Below, piece by piece: positions 1-9,321 of a stretch of DNA of 64,000 nt; positions within the stretch are counted from its first letter, which is position 1, and each line of letters starts with the position of its first letter. Made by a program: the position numbers and the translations under genes. A model generated the notes under the pieces. It saw only the letters and a list, made by a program, of their open reading frames with translations, had not been told where the DNA came from and searched no databases. The DNA comes from JBBDSU01 sp040904825 (GTDB lineage Bacteria > Actinomycetota > Nitriliruptoria > Nitriliruptorales > Nitriliruptoraceae), in the NCBI GenBank assembly GCA_040904825.1, contig JBBDSU010000050.1, positions 38,801 through 102,800 on the forward strand. The letters are read 5' to 3'.

Positions 1-1560
1 GGGGCGGCAGCGGGAATTGGAGCGTCATTCAACGCGCCCATTGGGGGGATGCTGTTTGCGATCGAACTGCTGCTGGGTGGATTACGCCGGGCAGGATCGT
101 TGCAGGTGGTTGTCGTTGCTGCTGTCGTTGGTTCGGTCACCGCTCGCCAACTTGTGGGCGAAGGATTGACACTTCGGCCCGTACCAGGACTCGGCCTTGT
201 TACGCCGATGGAGTTGCTGCTCTACGCAGGGCTTGGGGTAGCCGCGTCGATGGTCGCCTACGGATTCAGGGAGGGTGACCGCACATGCCATGCGTTCTTC
301 GATCGGCTGGCGAACCGGATTCCACGACCTCTGATCGTCGCGCTGGGCGGACTGGGCGTTGGGTCGGTGGCGTTGGCTTTTCCGCAGGTGCTCGGAGACG
401 GAGCCAAGCTGCCTGACATCGACGGACGAAGCGATCCGATCCAGGCAATGTTGGAAGGAGTACTGGCCACAGGTTGGACCGGGGCAGGATTCCTCCTTCT
501 CTTGGTCCTTGCCAAAGTCGTCGCAACGTCTGTTTCGAAGGGTTCCGGTGCTGCCGTGGGAATCTTCGCACCCACCCTGTTCACAGGAGCAGCACTCGGA
601 GGGGCGTTCGGCATCGTGGCCGGCGAAGTGCTCGGGCCCGATGTCACGCCAGCGGCTTTCGCATTGGTCGGTATGGCGGCAGTGTTTGCTGCTACAGCCC
701 GAGCACCGTTGACGGCCATTCTCATCGTGTTCGAATTGACCGGAAGTTATGAGCTCGTGCTGCCGTTGATGGTCGCTGTCGGTGTCGCGATTGCTGTTGA
801 AGAACTCCGCGGTACTGATTCGATCTACTTCATGCAGCTGAGGGAGCGAGGAGTGCTCTACGGCACGAACGAAGACCTCGATGTGCTGCAGGTCGTCACC
901 GTTGGTGAAGTCATGACCCGCGAGCACCCGACCGTCGTTTCGTCATTGCCGGTTGCCGACGTCAAGCCGTTGTTCGCGTCAACGGGCAGCGATGGATTTG
1001 CCGTCGTGGATGACGATGAGCGCCTCGTGGGTGTGCTCACCCGCAGCGACCTGAAGCGCGACGGGCTCACCGTTGGTGATATCTGCACACGTCAAGTGGT
1101 CACCGTCACCGCGCAGGATCCGGTGTTCAGAGGCGTCCGACGCATGGGTTCGTTGGACGTCGGTCGCGTCCCTGTGATCGACAATCGCACACGGCGCGTT
1201 GTCGGCATGCTGCGACGAGCGGACATTGTCAAGGCGTACCAACGAGGCATTGACCGCAGTCTCAGCGCCCAGCAACGCGGTCAAGCCGATCGGCTGAGGG
1301 ACCTGACCGGGGTCCGGTTCGTGGAATTGGTGCTGGAGAAGAGTGCGCCAGCGGTCGGTTTGACGGTGGCCGACGTTCCATGGCCGGAGCGGACGGTGGT
1401 CACCAGCATCCGTCGTAAAGGAACGGTCGTCGTGCCGACCGGAGGCACTGTCTTCGAGGCCGGTGATGAACTCGTGGTGTTGACAGGTCAGGCCGAAGCC
1501 GTCACTGCTGCGCTCCAGGCCGTCGGGCGTGACGACGACAATCCGCCCGACGAGCCGTGA
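1..1560 (+). CDS. CLC-type chloride channel/antiporter with CBS pair and RCK_C-like tail (5' partial)
   Basis: Integral membrane anion channel or H+/Cl- antiporter of the CLC family. The frame is open from base 1, so the gene is cut by the window edge; the first in-frame ATG (base 49) is internal. The fragment (519 codons) opens with the CLC helix that reads GASFNAPIGG, so the earlier selectivity motifs (GSGIP, GREGP) lie upstream. The second conserved motif, GIFAPTLFTGAALGG, is at fragment residues about 187-201 and is followed by hydrophobic segments. Two CBS domains occupy about residues 300-410 and a TrkA-C/RCK_C-like domain about 444-507, a combination that suggests nucleotide or ligand gating. 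It converges on the carbonic anhydrase with only 14 bases between the stops; a link through bicarbonate/chloride balance is speculative. Confidence 0.9.
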   Translation, partial: GAAAGIGASFNAPIGGMLFAIELLLGGLRRAGSLQVVVVAAVVGSVTARQLVGEGLTLRPVPGLGLVTPMELLLYAGLGVAASMVAYGFREGDRTCHAFFDRLANRIPRPLIVALGGLGVGSVALAFPQVLGDGAKLPDIDGRSDPIQAMLEGVLATGWTGAGFLLLLVLAKVVATSVSKGSGAAVGIFAPTLFTGAALGGAFGIVAGEVLGPDVTPAAFALVGMAAVFAATARAPLTAILIVFELTGSYELVLPLMVAVGVAIAVEELRGTDSIYFMQLRERGVLYGTNEDLDVLQVVTVGEVMTREHPTVVSSLPVADVKPLFASTGSDGFAVVDDDERLVGVLTRSDLKRDGLTVGDICTRQVVTVTAQDPVFRGVRRMGSLDVGRVPVIDNRTRRVVGMLRRADIVKAYQRGIDRSLSAQQRGQADRLRDLTGVRFVELVLEKSAPAVGLTVADVPWPERTVVTSIRRKGTVVVPTGGTVFEAGDELVVLTGQAEAVTAALQAVGRDDDNPPDEP

Positions 1561-1574
1561 TCCGCACGCTGGGC

Positions 1575-2099
1575 CTACGCCGGCGATTTGGCGTCGGCGG
1601 CAGTGAGCTCGATGACCGCATTGATGATCCCCGAATCGACATCGAAGACTCCACCGGCAACGCGAAAACCTTCAGGGCGGTCGGGCCATGACAGCAATCG
1701 CTGGCAGTCGTCTCGTACCGCGGTTGCCGGATCGGTGAACTCGCCCCATTCTCGTTGCGTGGGGGTGCGGCCCATCGCATCCGCGAGACGGGTAAGCAGG
1801 GTGCCTTCGGGATCCAGCAGGCCGCAGCGTGTGTGGCCAAGAACGACCACAGTGCGCGTTCCCAAGATATGCGTCGACAATGTCAGGCTTCGGAGCATGT
1901 CGTCGGTGACGCGAGCCCCAGCGGTTCTGAGCACGTGGGCGTCACCGAGGTCGAGGCCCAGCGCTGCGAACGCGTCGATGCGACTGTCCATGCAACTGAG
2001 AACGACAAGTTGTCGCGCGGGCTCCACCGGCAGGGGACGGTGACGTCCAGCGTCGACGTACTGACGATTTGCTGTGAGGAGTTGCTCGAAGGTGGGCAT
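1575..2099 (-). CDS. Beta-class carbonic anhydrase
   Basis: Cytoplasmic zinc enzyme interconverting CO2 and bicarbonate. With the ATG at 2099 it is 174 aa, near the short end for the family. Zinc ligands are visible: C36 with the D38/R40 pair in CMDSR, and H89/C92 in GHTRC. The reading frame stays open further upstream, but that extension runs into pepN and has no family similarity, so I use the ATG at 2099. The start lies 8 bases after the pepN stop on the same strand, so the two are probably cotranscribed and coupled. Confidence 0.9.
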   Translation of the reverse strand: MPTFEQLLTANRQYVDAGRHRPLPVEPARQLVVLSCMDSRIDAFAALGLDLGDAHVLRTAGARVTDDMLRSLTLSTHILGTRTVVVLGHTRCGLLDPEGTLLTRLADAMGRTPTQREWGEFTDPATAVRDDCQRLLSWPDRPEGFRVAGGVFDVDSGIINAVIELTAADAKSPA

Positions 2100-2107
2100 G
2101 ATGGTGT

Positions 2108-4705
2108 CTACCTCGCTTGGCGGTCGAAGCGACGTGCAGCCATGGTACGGATGAGTGTGTCGCGCTGTTCGAGCAGCACGCGGCGCTCGGGCCGTGAGGG
2201 ATTTTCGCCAAGGCGAGCGTCCGTGCGTGCGATCACTTCGTCCGACGCTTCCCAGTGCGGGTACATCGCAGCGGTAAAACCGATGGCCCATTCGAGGGAA
2301 CGGTCGGACCAGATGCGGGGAATCGTTGTGAAATACTGCGCGGTGAAGCCTTTGAGCACCTCAGCCTGCTCGACAGGGCCAAAACCGGTCCACAATTGTC
2401 GTGACATGGTGTGTGACAACGTGGTCTCGGTGATCAGGCGGTCCCAGACCTGTTGCTTGGTGGCCATGTCAGGCAGCGCAGCTGTCGCGGTGGCTGCATG
2501 ACGCTCGCCAAGGTCGGTGGGATCGCGGTCGAGTTCGCGCTGAATACGTGCATGGTCGACAGCGCCGGCTCGGGCGAGTGCGATCAGCAGATGCCACCGG
2601 AGGTCGGTATCGACACTGAGCCCTTCGATGTCGAGGTCTCCATCCAGAAGCGCCGCCACAGCGGTGACATGGGCGTCGTCGGCACGAGCAGTGGACGCCC
2701 AGTGCTTGACCCATGCCAGTTGCTGGTCGCTGCCCGGCGTTTGATTGCTGATGTGCCCGGAGGCGTGGTCGGCAAGCCGCGCGAGACGCTCAGTTGCCGC
2801 CGAGGGGTCGCCGTAGCGCTCCACGGCGCTGAGCGCACGGGCGAGGACTCGCTCCACGACACCCAGTTGATCTTCGCTGGCGACGTTGCCCACGACAAGG
2901 TCCAGAAACTCGCCAGCTGGCATCCGGGCGTCTCGCACCATGTCCCAGGCCGTTGACCAGATCAAGGCCCGGGGGAGAGGCTCGGCAAACTGCTTGAGAT
3001 CCTCTAAGACCACCTCGCGTGATGCTGCATCGAGATTTACTTTGGCGTACGTCAGATCATCGTCGTTGACGATAAGTACCGCTGCGGCGGCCTGCCCCTG
3101 CAGCTCGGGCACTTCGGTTGATGGCCCGGTCACATCGAGTTCGATGCGGTCACGCCTGACGAGTGAGCCGTCATTGTTGTAGTCATAGAGTCCAAGGGCG
3201 AGACGGTGGCTGCGCAGCCGCGGCTGATGAGGGGCGAGGCCAGCCAATCCCGCCCAACTCGGGGCTTCGTCGCGTTGCTCGATGGCAACGCTGGCATACG
3301 TTCCATCCTCGGCACGTTCTATGCGTGGGGAGAGTTCGTTGACTCCTGTGGTTAGAAGCCACTCGTCGCGCCATTCGGCGAGGTCGCGCCCACTCGTACG
3401 CTCGAGCGCTGCGAGGAAATCGGCAAGCTCTGTGTTGTCCCAGGCGTGGTCGGCGAAGTATCGGCGGCACCCTGCGAGGAACTCTTCTTCCCCAACCCAG
3501 GCGACCAGTTGGCGCAGCACAGCAGCACCTTTGGCGTAGGTAATGCCGTCGAAATTCTGGTGGACGGATTCGACATCCGGCATCTCGTCGGCCACGGGAT
3601 GGGTCGATGGCAGCTGGTCCTGCACTTTCGCCCACGACTTGAGGGCGTCGAGAAAGGTGACCCACGCATTAGTCCATCGGGTCGCTTGGACTTGGGCCAG
3701 TTGCGCCATGAACGTCGCAAACGATTCGTTGAGCCACAGGTCATCCCACCAGCGCATGGTGACCAGATCACCGAACCACATGTGGGCCATCTCATGCAAG
3801 ATGGTTTCGGCACGGCGTTCGTGCAGCGAATCTGTGACCTTGGATCGGAAAACGTAATGCTCCGAAAAGGTCACGCAGCCCGGGTTCTCCATTGCGCCGA
3901 AGAGAAACTCAGGGACGAGCAACTGGTCGTACTTGCCGAACGGATACGGCTGGTCGAAAACTCGCTCGAAGAACTCCAGCCCTTGGTGAGTAATGGCGAA
4001 CAGTTCGTCGCTGTCAAGGTGTGGCTGCAGTGATGCGCGTACGTACCAACCCAGGGGAACCGACGAACCGTCACTACGGGTGTAGGTGTCGAACACCCCA
4101 ACGTAGGGACCGGCGACCACAGCCGTGACATACGGACTGATCAATGGAGTGGTCGCAAAGGTCCAGAGGCGGTGGCCATCAAGGTCTTGCTGGTCGATGA
4201 CCGCACCGTTGGCAACCACGACCCATTCGGCCGGGGCGTCGACGGTCAGCGACAGGCGTGTCTTGATGTCCGGCTGGTCGAAGCAGGCGTAGACCAGGTG
4301 TGCATCGAAAGGCTCGAACTGTGTATGCAGATACGACCCACCGTCGACAGGATCGGTGAAGCGATGCATCCCCCGGCCCTCATGGCGGTAGACCATGCGA
4401 GCTTCGATGCGAAGTCGGTGCTCTCCGGCTTGCAGCGATGGCAGCATGACGCGCGTCGGCGTGATCGCATCGGCATCGAGCGGGCTTCCATCCAACTGTA
4501 CCGACACGATCGAGGCGGCCGTCAGATCGACGAACGTGGGGCCTTCTTCCACGAGATCAAACACCAGCTCTGTCGTCGATCCAAAGGTGTCGAGGTCGCC
4601 GGTCACATCGAGTACCACGTGGGTCATGACGGTGCCCACAATGCGCCGCCGGTCGACTGCTTCCTGGCGGGTGAGATTCTCTCTCGCGTGGTCTGTATTC
4701 GTCAT
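2108..4705 (-). CDS. pepN: Aminopeptidase N (M1 family zinc metallopeptidase)
   Basis: Cytosolic zinc aminopeptidase that removes N-terminal residues from peptides, the last step of ATP-dependent protein breakdown. The 865-aa length is typical for actinobacterial PepN. The substrate-recognition GAMEN motif is near residue 270. The zinc signature HEMAH follows near residue 304, with the third ligand in the downstream NESFA element. The C-terminal half is the helical ERAP1-like domain. The ATG at 4705 gives a normal N-terminus. It follows the 62-aa ORF and precedes carbonic anhydrase on the minus strand. Confidence 0.95.
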   Translation of the reverse strand: MTNTDHARENLTRQEAVDRRRIVGTVMTHVVLDVTGDLDTFGSTTELVFDLVEEGPTFVDLTAASIVSVQLDGSPLDADAITPTRVMLPSLQAGEHRLRIEARMVYRHEGRGMHRFTDPVDGGSYLHTQFEPFDAHLVYACFDQPDIKTRLSLTVDAPAEWVVVANGAVIDQQDLDGHRLWTFATTPLISPYVTAVVAGPYVGVFDTYTRSDGSSVPLGWYVRASLQPHLDSDELFAITHQGLEFFERVFDQPYPFGKYDQLLVPEFLFGAMENPGCVTFSEHYVFRSKVTDSLHERRAETILHEMAHMWFGDLVTMRWWDDLWLNESFATFMAQLAQVQATRWTNAWVTFLDALKSWAKVQDQLPSTHPVADEMPDVESVHQNFDGITYAKGAAVLRQLVAWVGEEEFLAGCRRYFADHAWDNTELADFLAALERTSGRDLAEWRDEWLLTTGVNELSPRIERAEDGTYASVAIEQRDEAPSWAGLAGLAPHQPRLRSHRLALGLYDYNNDGSLVRRDRIELDVTGPSTEVPELQGQAAAAVLIVNDDDLTYAKVNLDAASREVVLEDLKQFAEPLPRALIWSTAWDMVRDARMPAGEFLDLVVGNVASEDQLGVVERVLARALSAVERYGDPSAATERLARLADHASGHISNQTPGSDQQLAWVKHWASTARADDAHVTAVAALLDGDLDIEGLSVDTDLRWHLLIALARAGAVDHARIQRELDRDPTDLGERHAATATAALPDMATKQQVWDRLITETTLSHTMSRQLWTGFGPVEQAEVLKGFTAQYFTTIPRIWSDRSLEWAIGFTAAMYPHWEASDEVIARTDARLGENPSRPERRVLLEQRDTLIRTMAARRFDRQAR

Positions 4706-4760
4706 CGGTATGAGTTCCGGTCGTCAGGTCTGCCGCGTTGTCAACAGTGGTACCGGTGCG

Positions 4761-4949
4761 CTACTCAGCCATCTCCGCTAGCGGATTGCCTTCGTCACGA
4801 GCTTGACTGAGACGCTGACCGAGTTCATCGCGCCGCGAGTCGCTCAGGCATGCGCAACCGACTTCGTAGGGTGAGTAGTGCCGGACGTCCATGCGGTGTG
4901 TGGGACAGGCCGCCACTTCAAGGCGTGTAATGGGTTCGGTGCGTGGCAT
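4761..4949 (-). CDS. Small conserved-looking hypothetical protein (62 aa, cysteine-containing)
   Basis: I do not recognise a family. It is kept as a gene because a clear AGGAG Shine-Dalgarno lies 6 bases before the ATG at 4949 and because it fills the gap between ychF and pepN on their strand. The 62-aa product has three cysteines, at residues 15, 32 and 34 (the last two as CAC), and a hydrophilic charged C-terminal half (SRRDELGQRLSQARDEG). No signal peptide or membrane segment is visible. The cysteines could bind metal or be redox active, but nothing shows this. Confidence 0.6.
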   Translation of the reverse strand: MPRTEPITRLEVAACPTHRMDVRHYSPYEVGCACLSDSRRDELGQRLSQARDEGNPLAEMAE

Positions 4950-4963
4950 GGTGGCTCCTGAGG

Positions 4964-6055
4964 TCAGACGTTGAAACGGAAGTGGATCACGTCGCCGTCA
5001 GCGACGACATAGTCCTTGCCCTCGACGCGCAGTCGTCCCACGTCCCGGGCTGCTGATTCTCCGCCGAGGCGGTCATAGTCATCGAAGGAGATGACTTCGG
5101 CACGAATGAATCCACGTTCGAAATCCGAATGAATTTCACGCGCTGCGCGTGGAGCCTTGGCTCCCGCGCTGACCGTCCATGCACGTGCTTCCTTGGGTCC
5201 GGCTGTAAAAAAGGTGATCAGACCGAGAAGTCGGTAGGCATGTGCGATGAGGCGGTCAAGGCCGCTGGTGGAGACGCCAAGCTCGGCGAGGAACTCGGTG
5301 CGCTCAGCCTCGTCAAGCTCTGCGAGCTCCGCTTCGACCTGGGCAGAGACCACCACCACCTCAGCGTGTTGGGTGGAGGCGATCTGGCGCACGGCATCGA
5401 CGTGCTCATTGCCTGCGCTCAGCTGGTGTTCTGCCACGTTGGCGGCGTACAACACCGGTTTGGCGGTCAACAGCGACAGTTCGCGCGCAAGCGAGGGTTC
5501 GATCTCGCCAGTGTGCGACCGCGCAGCGGCACCGGTGTTGAGATGAGTTGCGAGGTCTGCGAGTTGTGTGGCCTCCCGGACGACGCCGGCATCGCCTGAT
5601 TTTGCTGCTCGGCGTGAGCGGTCCAGCCGGCGTTCGACCGTTTCCAGGTCTTTGAGGACCAGTTCCGTGTCGATGATCTCGATGTCTCGGGCAGGGTCGA
5701 TGCTGCCGCTGACGTGGATGACATCGTCGTCTTCGAAGCAACGGACGACATGGCAGATCGCGTCGACTTCACGAATATGCCCCAGAAATTGATTGCCGAG
5801 TCCCTCACCCTGTGAGGCGCCTGCGACGAGCCCGGCAATGTCGACGACTTCAATCGCGGTCGGGACGACCTGTGCAGATGCTGCGAGTTCAGCCAGCCTG
5901 GTGAGCCGAGGATCGTTCACCGCAACGACCCCGATGTTCGGATCGATGGTGCAAAACGGAAAATTGGCGGCTTCTGCGCCAGCCTGTGAGATGGCGTTGA
6001 ACAGGGTGGACTTTCCGACATTGGGAAGTCCGACGAGTCCCACGCGCAACGGCAT
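4964..6055 (-). CDS. ychF: YchF/OLA1-type P-loop ATPase
   Basis: Ribosome-associated Obg-family protein that prefers ATP over GTP and is linked to translation and stress responses. The ATG at 6055 gives 363 aa, the normal size. Walker A is GLPNVGKS at residues 9-16. The G4 position reads NVAE instead of NKxD, the YchF hallmark that explains its ATP preference. The C-terminal TGS domain is recognisable from [12 protein letters not shown] to DGDVIHF. Upstream in-frame sequence (to 6142) lacks family similarity and is excluded. It is divergent from nucS and probably heads the ychF, ORF62, pepN, carbonic anhydrase operon. Confidence 0.95.
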   Translation of the reverse strand: MPLRVGLVGLPNVGKSTLFNAISQAGAEAANFPFCTIDPNIGVVAVNDPRLTRLAELAASAQVVPTAIEVVDIAGLVAGASQGEGLGNQFLGHIREVDAICHVVRCFEDDDVIHVSGSIDPARDIEIIDTELVLKDLETVERRLDRSRRAAKSGDAGVVREATQLADLATHLNTGAAARSHTGEIEPSLARELSLLTAKPVLYAANVAEHQLSAGNEHVDAVRQIASTQHAEVVVVSAQVEAELAELDEAERTEFLAELGVSTSGLDRLIAHAYRLLGLITFFTAGPKEARAWTVSAGAKAPRAAREIHSDFERGFIRAEVISFDDYDRLGGESAARDVGRLRVEGKDYVVADGDVIHFRFNV

Positions 6056-6293
6056 GGACGGGCCTTTCGGTACGTCGACAACCGGCAGGTTGCGTCCGTG
6101 GGCGCATGCGGCGACGTCGACAGGATGGGTGCGGCAGACCACGCACCGCCCGCGATGCTGCGCGTTCGATCTTGCCGAAGTGACGGGGGTGCATCGGAGG
6201 ACGAGGGCGGCAGGCTGATGCAGTGTGGAGCCTATCCCAGCACCAGGCGGCTACCGTCATGGCTTGTTTATTCGCCCTGTCCACGGATTACTC
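6056..6293. other. Divergent intergenic region ychF/nucS
   Basis: 238 bases between two divergent starts that must hold both promoters. The sequence becomes AT-richer toward nucS, around cttgtttattcgcc. I could not assign convincing -35/-10 pairs, and open frames here are short and without similarity. Confidence 0.4.
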
Positions 6294-7046
6294 ATGCGNN
6301 NNNNNNNNNNNNNNNNNNNNNNNNNNNNNNNNNNNNNNNNNNNNNNNNNNNNNNNNNNNNNNNNNNNNNNNNNNNNNNNNNNNNNNNNNNNNNNNNNNGT
6401 AGCTCGCTGTTCAGCGACCTACGAAGGAAGGCTGTCGTCGACGTTGACTTCGGCCGTACGGTTGCTGATGGTCAAAGCGGACGGATGTGTCGCGATCCAC
6501 GCAGATATCGGCGCGTACAAGCCGGTGAACTGGATGAATGCCCCCAATGTGCTGCGCGAGGAACCCGGGCGCTGGACGGTGACCAGTCCTAAAGGCGAAC
6601 GCCTCGTCATCGACATTGAAGAAGTGTTCGATGACAGCGTGCACGAACTTGATACCGAGCGTGGATTAACGCTTGACGGTGTCGAACGTGAACTTCAGGA
6701 GCTGCTGGCTTTTCATCCTTCCCATCTCGAAGCAGGCTTGACGTTCGTCCAGCGCGAATTTCGTACCGATCTCGGGCCAGTTGATCTGTTGTGCCGTGAT
6801 GCCAGCGGGTCCGCTGTCGCGGTGGAGGTCAAGCGCATTGGAGAGATCGATGGCGTGGAACAGTTGACCCGCTATCTCGATCGACTTGAGCGCGATCCGT
6901 TGTTGCGGCCTGTCCGCGGTCTGTTCGCGGCGACGCGAGTCAAGCCGCAAGCGCGCGTGCTGGCCGAGTCCCGAGGCATCGGGTGGGTCGAAGTCGACCT
7001 GGCTCGACTGCGGGGCGAAGAAGATCCTCAAGCTCGGTTGTTCTGA
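6294..7046 (+). CDS. nucS: Endonuclease NucS (mismatch-repair type), interrupted by assembly gap
   Basis: Mismatch-directed double-strand endonuclease that replaces MutS/MutL in many Actinobacteria and Archaea. After the gap the protein runs from VARCSATYEGRL to the stop with normal NucS features: the N-terminal beta domain with KADGCVAIHAD and YKPVNWMN, then a PD-(D/E)XK core with D in GPVDLLC and E-x-K in VAVEVKR. An ATG at 6294-6296 followed by CG sits immediately before the Ns and is in the same frame as the post-gap sequence. Family members usually begin M-R-L-V-I-A-R-C, so this ATG is very probably the true start. The 100 Ns are then a placeholder, and the real protein is about 30 residues shorter than the coordinates imply. 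Confidence 0.9.
   Translation: MXXXXXXXXXXXXXXXXXXXXXXXXXXXXXXXXXXVARCSATYEGRLSSTLTSAVRLLMVKADGCVAIHADIGAYKPVNWMNAPNVLREEPGRWTVTSPKGERLVIDIEEVFDDSVHELDTERGLTLDGVERELQELLAFHPSHLEAGLTFVQREFRTDLGPVDLLCRDASGSAVAVEVKRIGEIDGVEQLTRYLDRLERDPLLRPVRGLFAATRVKPQARVLAESRGIGWVEVDLARLRGEEDPQARLF
6299..6398. other. Assembly gap, exactly 100 N
   Basis: A run of exactly 100 N, the usual placeholder for a gap of unknown length. It falls inside codon 2 of nucS. Comparison with the normal NucS N-terminus suggests that only about 4-10 bases are missing. Confidence 0.95.
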
Positions 7047-7065
7047 CTCCTGGTGCCTGCTCGAG

Positions 7066-7644
7066 TCAGGGACAGATCGCGTCAACTGCCGCATCGAGGG
7101 CCGACCGCAACGATGGGTCAGCCAGTGCGAGGACCTTGTCGAATGTCATCCATTGGACCTGTCTCGACTCGCCGCGCTGCGGTGCAGGATCGGGGTTGCC
7201 GGAGACCTCCAACACATAGCGCAGGTCCAAGTGCCGGTGTCCCTTTGGGCCAGGATGGACATCAACATGCACGATCCGAGGTCCGCCGGGAGGATGACTC
7301 GCCGCGATGCCAGTCTCTTCACCTACTTCTCTGATCGCTGCGGTGGCAGGGTCTTCGTCCGTATCAATGTGCCCACCTGGCTGGAGCCACCGGCCCAACC
7401 GCTTGTGATGGTGCATGAGCACCAGCGGTGGCGATGGCCGCGACATCACTATCGCTGAGGCGGTCACATGGGTGCGGTCAGCCTGTTCGTCAAACGGCGC
7501 GGGAGCGTGGGCAAGCCACGCCAGGGTCTCGTCCAGCGAACTTCGTTCCGCGGCATCGCGCGGTTCATGCTGCCGCAATGCGCGTAGGACGTCGCTGGCG
7601 ATCGCACTTTGATCCCGATTCAGTCCGCCAGGGTTGTGGGTCAC
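7066..7644 (-). CDS. Nudix hydrolase
   Basis: Hydrolase of nucleoside diphosphate-linked compounds; the substrate cannot be deduced. The Nudix box is complete at residues 91-113: G91, E97, R105-E106, E109-E110, G112. The GTG start at 7644 overlaps the hemQ stop as GTGA, giving 192 aa and excluding a long non-homologous extension into hemQ. An N-terminal segment of about 60 residues (ALRQHEPRDAAERSSLDET) precedes the domain, resembling Nudix proteins whose substrate is unknown. It is translationally coupled to hemQ and probably in one operon with gpmA and hemQ. Confidence 0.88.
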   Translation of the reverse strand: MTHNPGGLNRDQSAIASDVLRALRQHEPRDAAERSSLDETLAWLAHAPAPFDEQADRTHVTASAIVMSRPSPPLVLMHHHKRLGRWLQPGGHIDTDEDPATAAIREVGEETGIAASHPPGGPRIVHVDVHPGPKGHRHLDLRYVLEVSGNPDPAPQRGESRQVQWMTFDKVLALADPSLRSALDAAVDAICP

Positions 7645-8456
7645 TGCCGGAGGAGGCCAACTTCGATTGCCAGTGCCAGGGGCTCGCGTCGGATACCCAG
7701 AACGAATGGGCCGAACTCTGCGAAGCGTGCTGATGCCTCGTCGTAGCGCAACTGGTAGACGATGCGCTTGAGATCGGCGACATCGTGAGCGAACAAGGTC
7801 ACACCCCATTCCCAGTCGTCCAGCCCGGTTGATCCCGCGACAAGCTGGACGACCCGCCCGGTGTAGGCCCGTCCACTGCGGCCGTGTTCGTGCATCAGTC
7901 GCTTGCGTTCATCGAACGACAGTGAATACCAGTTGTCGCTGCCTTCACGTCGGTGGGACATCGGGTAGAAGCACGCGACGGGCCACGACGGCATCTGTGG
8001 ATGGAGCTTGTCCTCGGTGTACTTGGCCATGCGTTCTGCAAACTCGTCGACGCGACGGTCGAGTTCGGGTCCTTCTGCTCCTTTGGCGGCCAACTCTTGC
8101 CGGTACTGATCGGCCGTCGGTGTGTATTCGCTGCCTTCGGTCAACGAGATATACGACCAGGTAAGGCACAGCGCGGAGGAAGCCGGACCTCCCACGATGT
8201 CGGTCTGGATCTGGCGGAGTTGTCCGAGGTCTTCATGCAGCGCCATGAGCATGATGTCGGCTTTGTGGCCGGGCACGCTGAACGCGTGGAGTTGAACGCG
8301 TTCTTGCAGCGTTGACAGCGTGGCGACGAACGATTGCGCTGCGTCCGGTGACAGTTTGTCTGCCGCGGCGTGGTCTACCGCTAAGAACAGGTGCAGCACG
8401 CCCCAACCTTCGGAAGCAACGACGGCATCGGTAGCAGGGGCCGGGTCAGAGGTCAT
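7641..8456 (-). CDS. hemQ: Coproheme decarboxylase HemQ (chlorite dismutase family)
   Basis: Catalyses the last step of the coproporphyrin-dependent heme pathway of monoderm bacteria, oxidative decarboxylation of coproheme to heme b. The protein is 271 aa. The catalytic tyrosine is Y164 in CFYPMSHRR, followed by NWYSL, and the proximal heme-ligand histidine is H191 in HEHGRSGR. The chlorite-dismutase distal arginine environment is absent, as expected for HemQ. Residues 1-15 form a short low-complexity tail. The ATG at 8456 is reasonable. Its stop overlaps the Nudix start. Confidence 0.92.
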   Translation of the reverse strand: MTSDPAPATDAVVASEGWGVLHLFLAVDHAAADKLSPDAAQSFVATLSTLQERVQLHAFSVPGHKADIMLMALHEDLGQLRQIQTDIVGGPASSALCLTWSYISLTEGSEYTPTADQYRQELAAKGAEGPELDRRVDEFAERMAKYTEDKLHPQMPSWPVACFYPMSHRREGSDNWYSLSFDERKRLMHEHGRSGRAYTGRVVQLVAGSTGLDDWEWGVTLFAHDVADLKRIVYQLRYDEASARFAEFGPFVLGIRREPLALAIEVGLLRQ

Positions 8457-8543
8457 GTCGTGCTCCGAACGTCTGGTGGCAGATCGATGAAGTCGGTCAT
8501 GAGTCAGTGGGCGTGGAGCCGGTCGCAGTCGAGTTCACGGCGA

Positions 8544-9155
8544 TCAGCGCCCTCCCAGGATCCGCTTGGATTCGACGGAACCCTCGGGGGTCAGCTCATA
8601 GATCAGTGGCACGCCGGTGCCAATTTCGAGCGCGACGACTTCCTCCTCGCTGAGGCCATCCAGGCGCATGACGATCGATCGGTTCGAGTTGCCATGTGCG
8701 GCGACGAGGACGTTCTTGCCTTGAGCGATGTCGCCCAGGATGCAGCGCTCGAAGAAGGGAAGCGTCCGCGCTGCGGTGTCTGCCAAAGCTTCGCCATTGG
8801 GGGGCGGGGTCGCGTAGGACCTGCGCCATATCTTGACCTGCTCGTCTCCGTATTTCGTCGCTGTGTCAGCCTTGTTGAGCCCGGAAAGGTCGCCATAGTC
8901 GCGTTCATTCAACGCAACATCCCGGATGGTGGGGATGTCGACGCCCATGGCGTCGAGCATGATCGACAATGTCTCCTGAGCACGAGTGAGCGCAGAGGTA
9001 TACGCAACGTCGAATGACAACCCTGCCAACGACTCGCCTGCCGTGCGTGCCTCCTGGCGTCCGGTGGATGTCAATGGCACGTCGACCCATCCGGTGAAGC
9101 GGTTCTCAAGGTTCCACAACGACTGTCCGTGACGTACCAGTGCAAGTGTTGGCAT
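8544..9155 (-). CDS. gpmA: 2,3-bisphosphoglycerate-dependent phosphoglycerate mutase
   Basis: Glycolytic enzyme interconverting 3- and 2-phosphoglycerate through a phosphohistidine. R8-H9-G10 is the phosphorylated motif, E84 in [13 protein letters not shown] is the dPGM-specific acid, and H154 in VAAHGNSNR is the second catalytic histidine. The ATG at 9155 gives 203 aa, matching the short (about 205-aa) dPGM class seen in alphaproteobacteria and not the 250-aa E. coli type. It lies upstream of hemQ on the same strand, 87 bases away. Confidence 0.92.
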   Translation of the reverse strand: MPTLALVRHGQSLWNLENRFTGWVDVPLTSTGRQEARTAGESLAGLSFDVAYTSALTRAQETLSIMLDAMGVDIPTIRDVALNERDYGDLSGLNKADTATKYGDEQVKIWRRSYATPPPNGEALADTAARTLPFFERCILGDIAQGKNVLVAAHGNSNRSIVMRLDGLSEEEVVALEIGTGVPLIYELTPEGSVESKRILGGR

Positions 9156-9321
9156 GGCGGTGACTCCGAGGAATCGACGGTTATCAACACGGCCCGTGCC
9201 GAGGCGCACTTGGCGTCACCGCAGGGAGGTCCGTGCCGAGGGTAGACCAGGGGGAATGGACACTTGTCGCAGACCATGAAGGCTACTCTGCTGCGGCCCT
9301 AGAACGGTGATGAGGTGACCA

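Noticed and set aside
82..927. Long open frame on the minus strand opposite the CLC gene
   Set aside because: Low-complexity, shadow-like composition and no motifs. The plus-strand CLC assignment is certain.
6098..6592. Alternative frames running through the N gap
   Set aside because: They exist only because N codons cannot be stops; nucS explains both flanks.
9264..9289. PafBC-type promoter (TTGTC motif followed by TANNNT) before msrA
   Set aside because: TTGTCGCAG matches the first six positions only and the spacing to TACTCT is 11 instead of about 8 bases.
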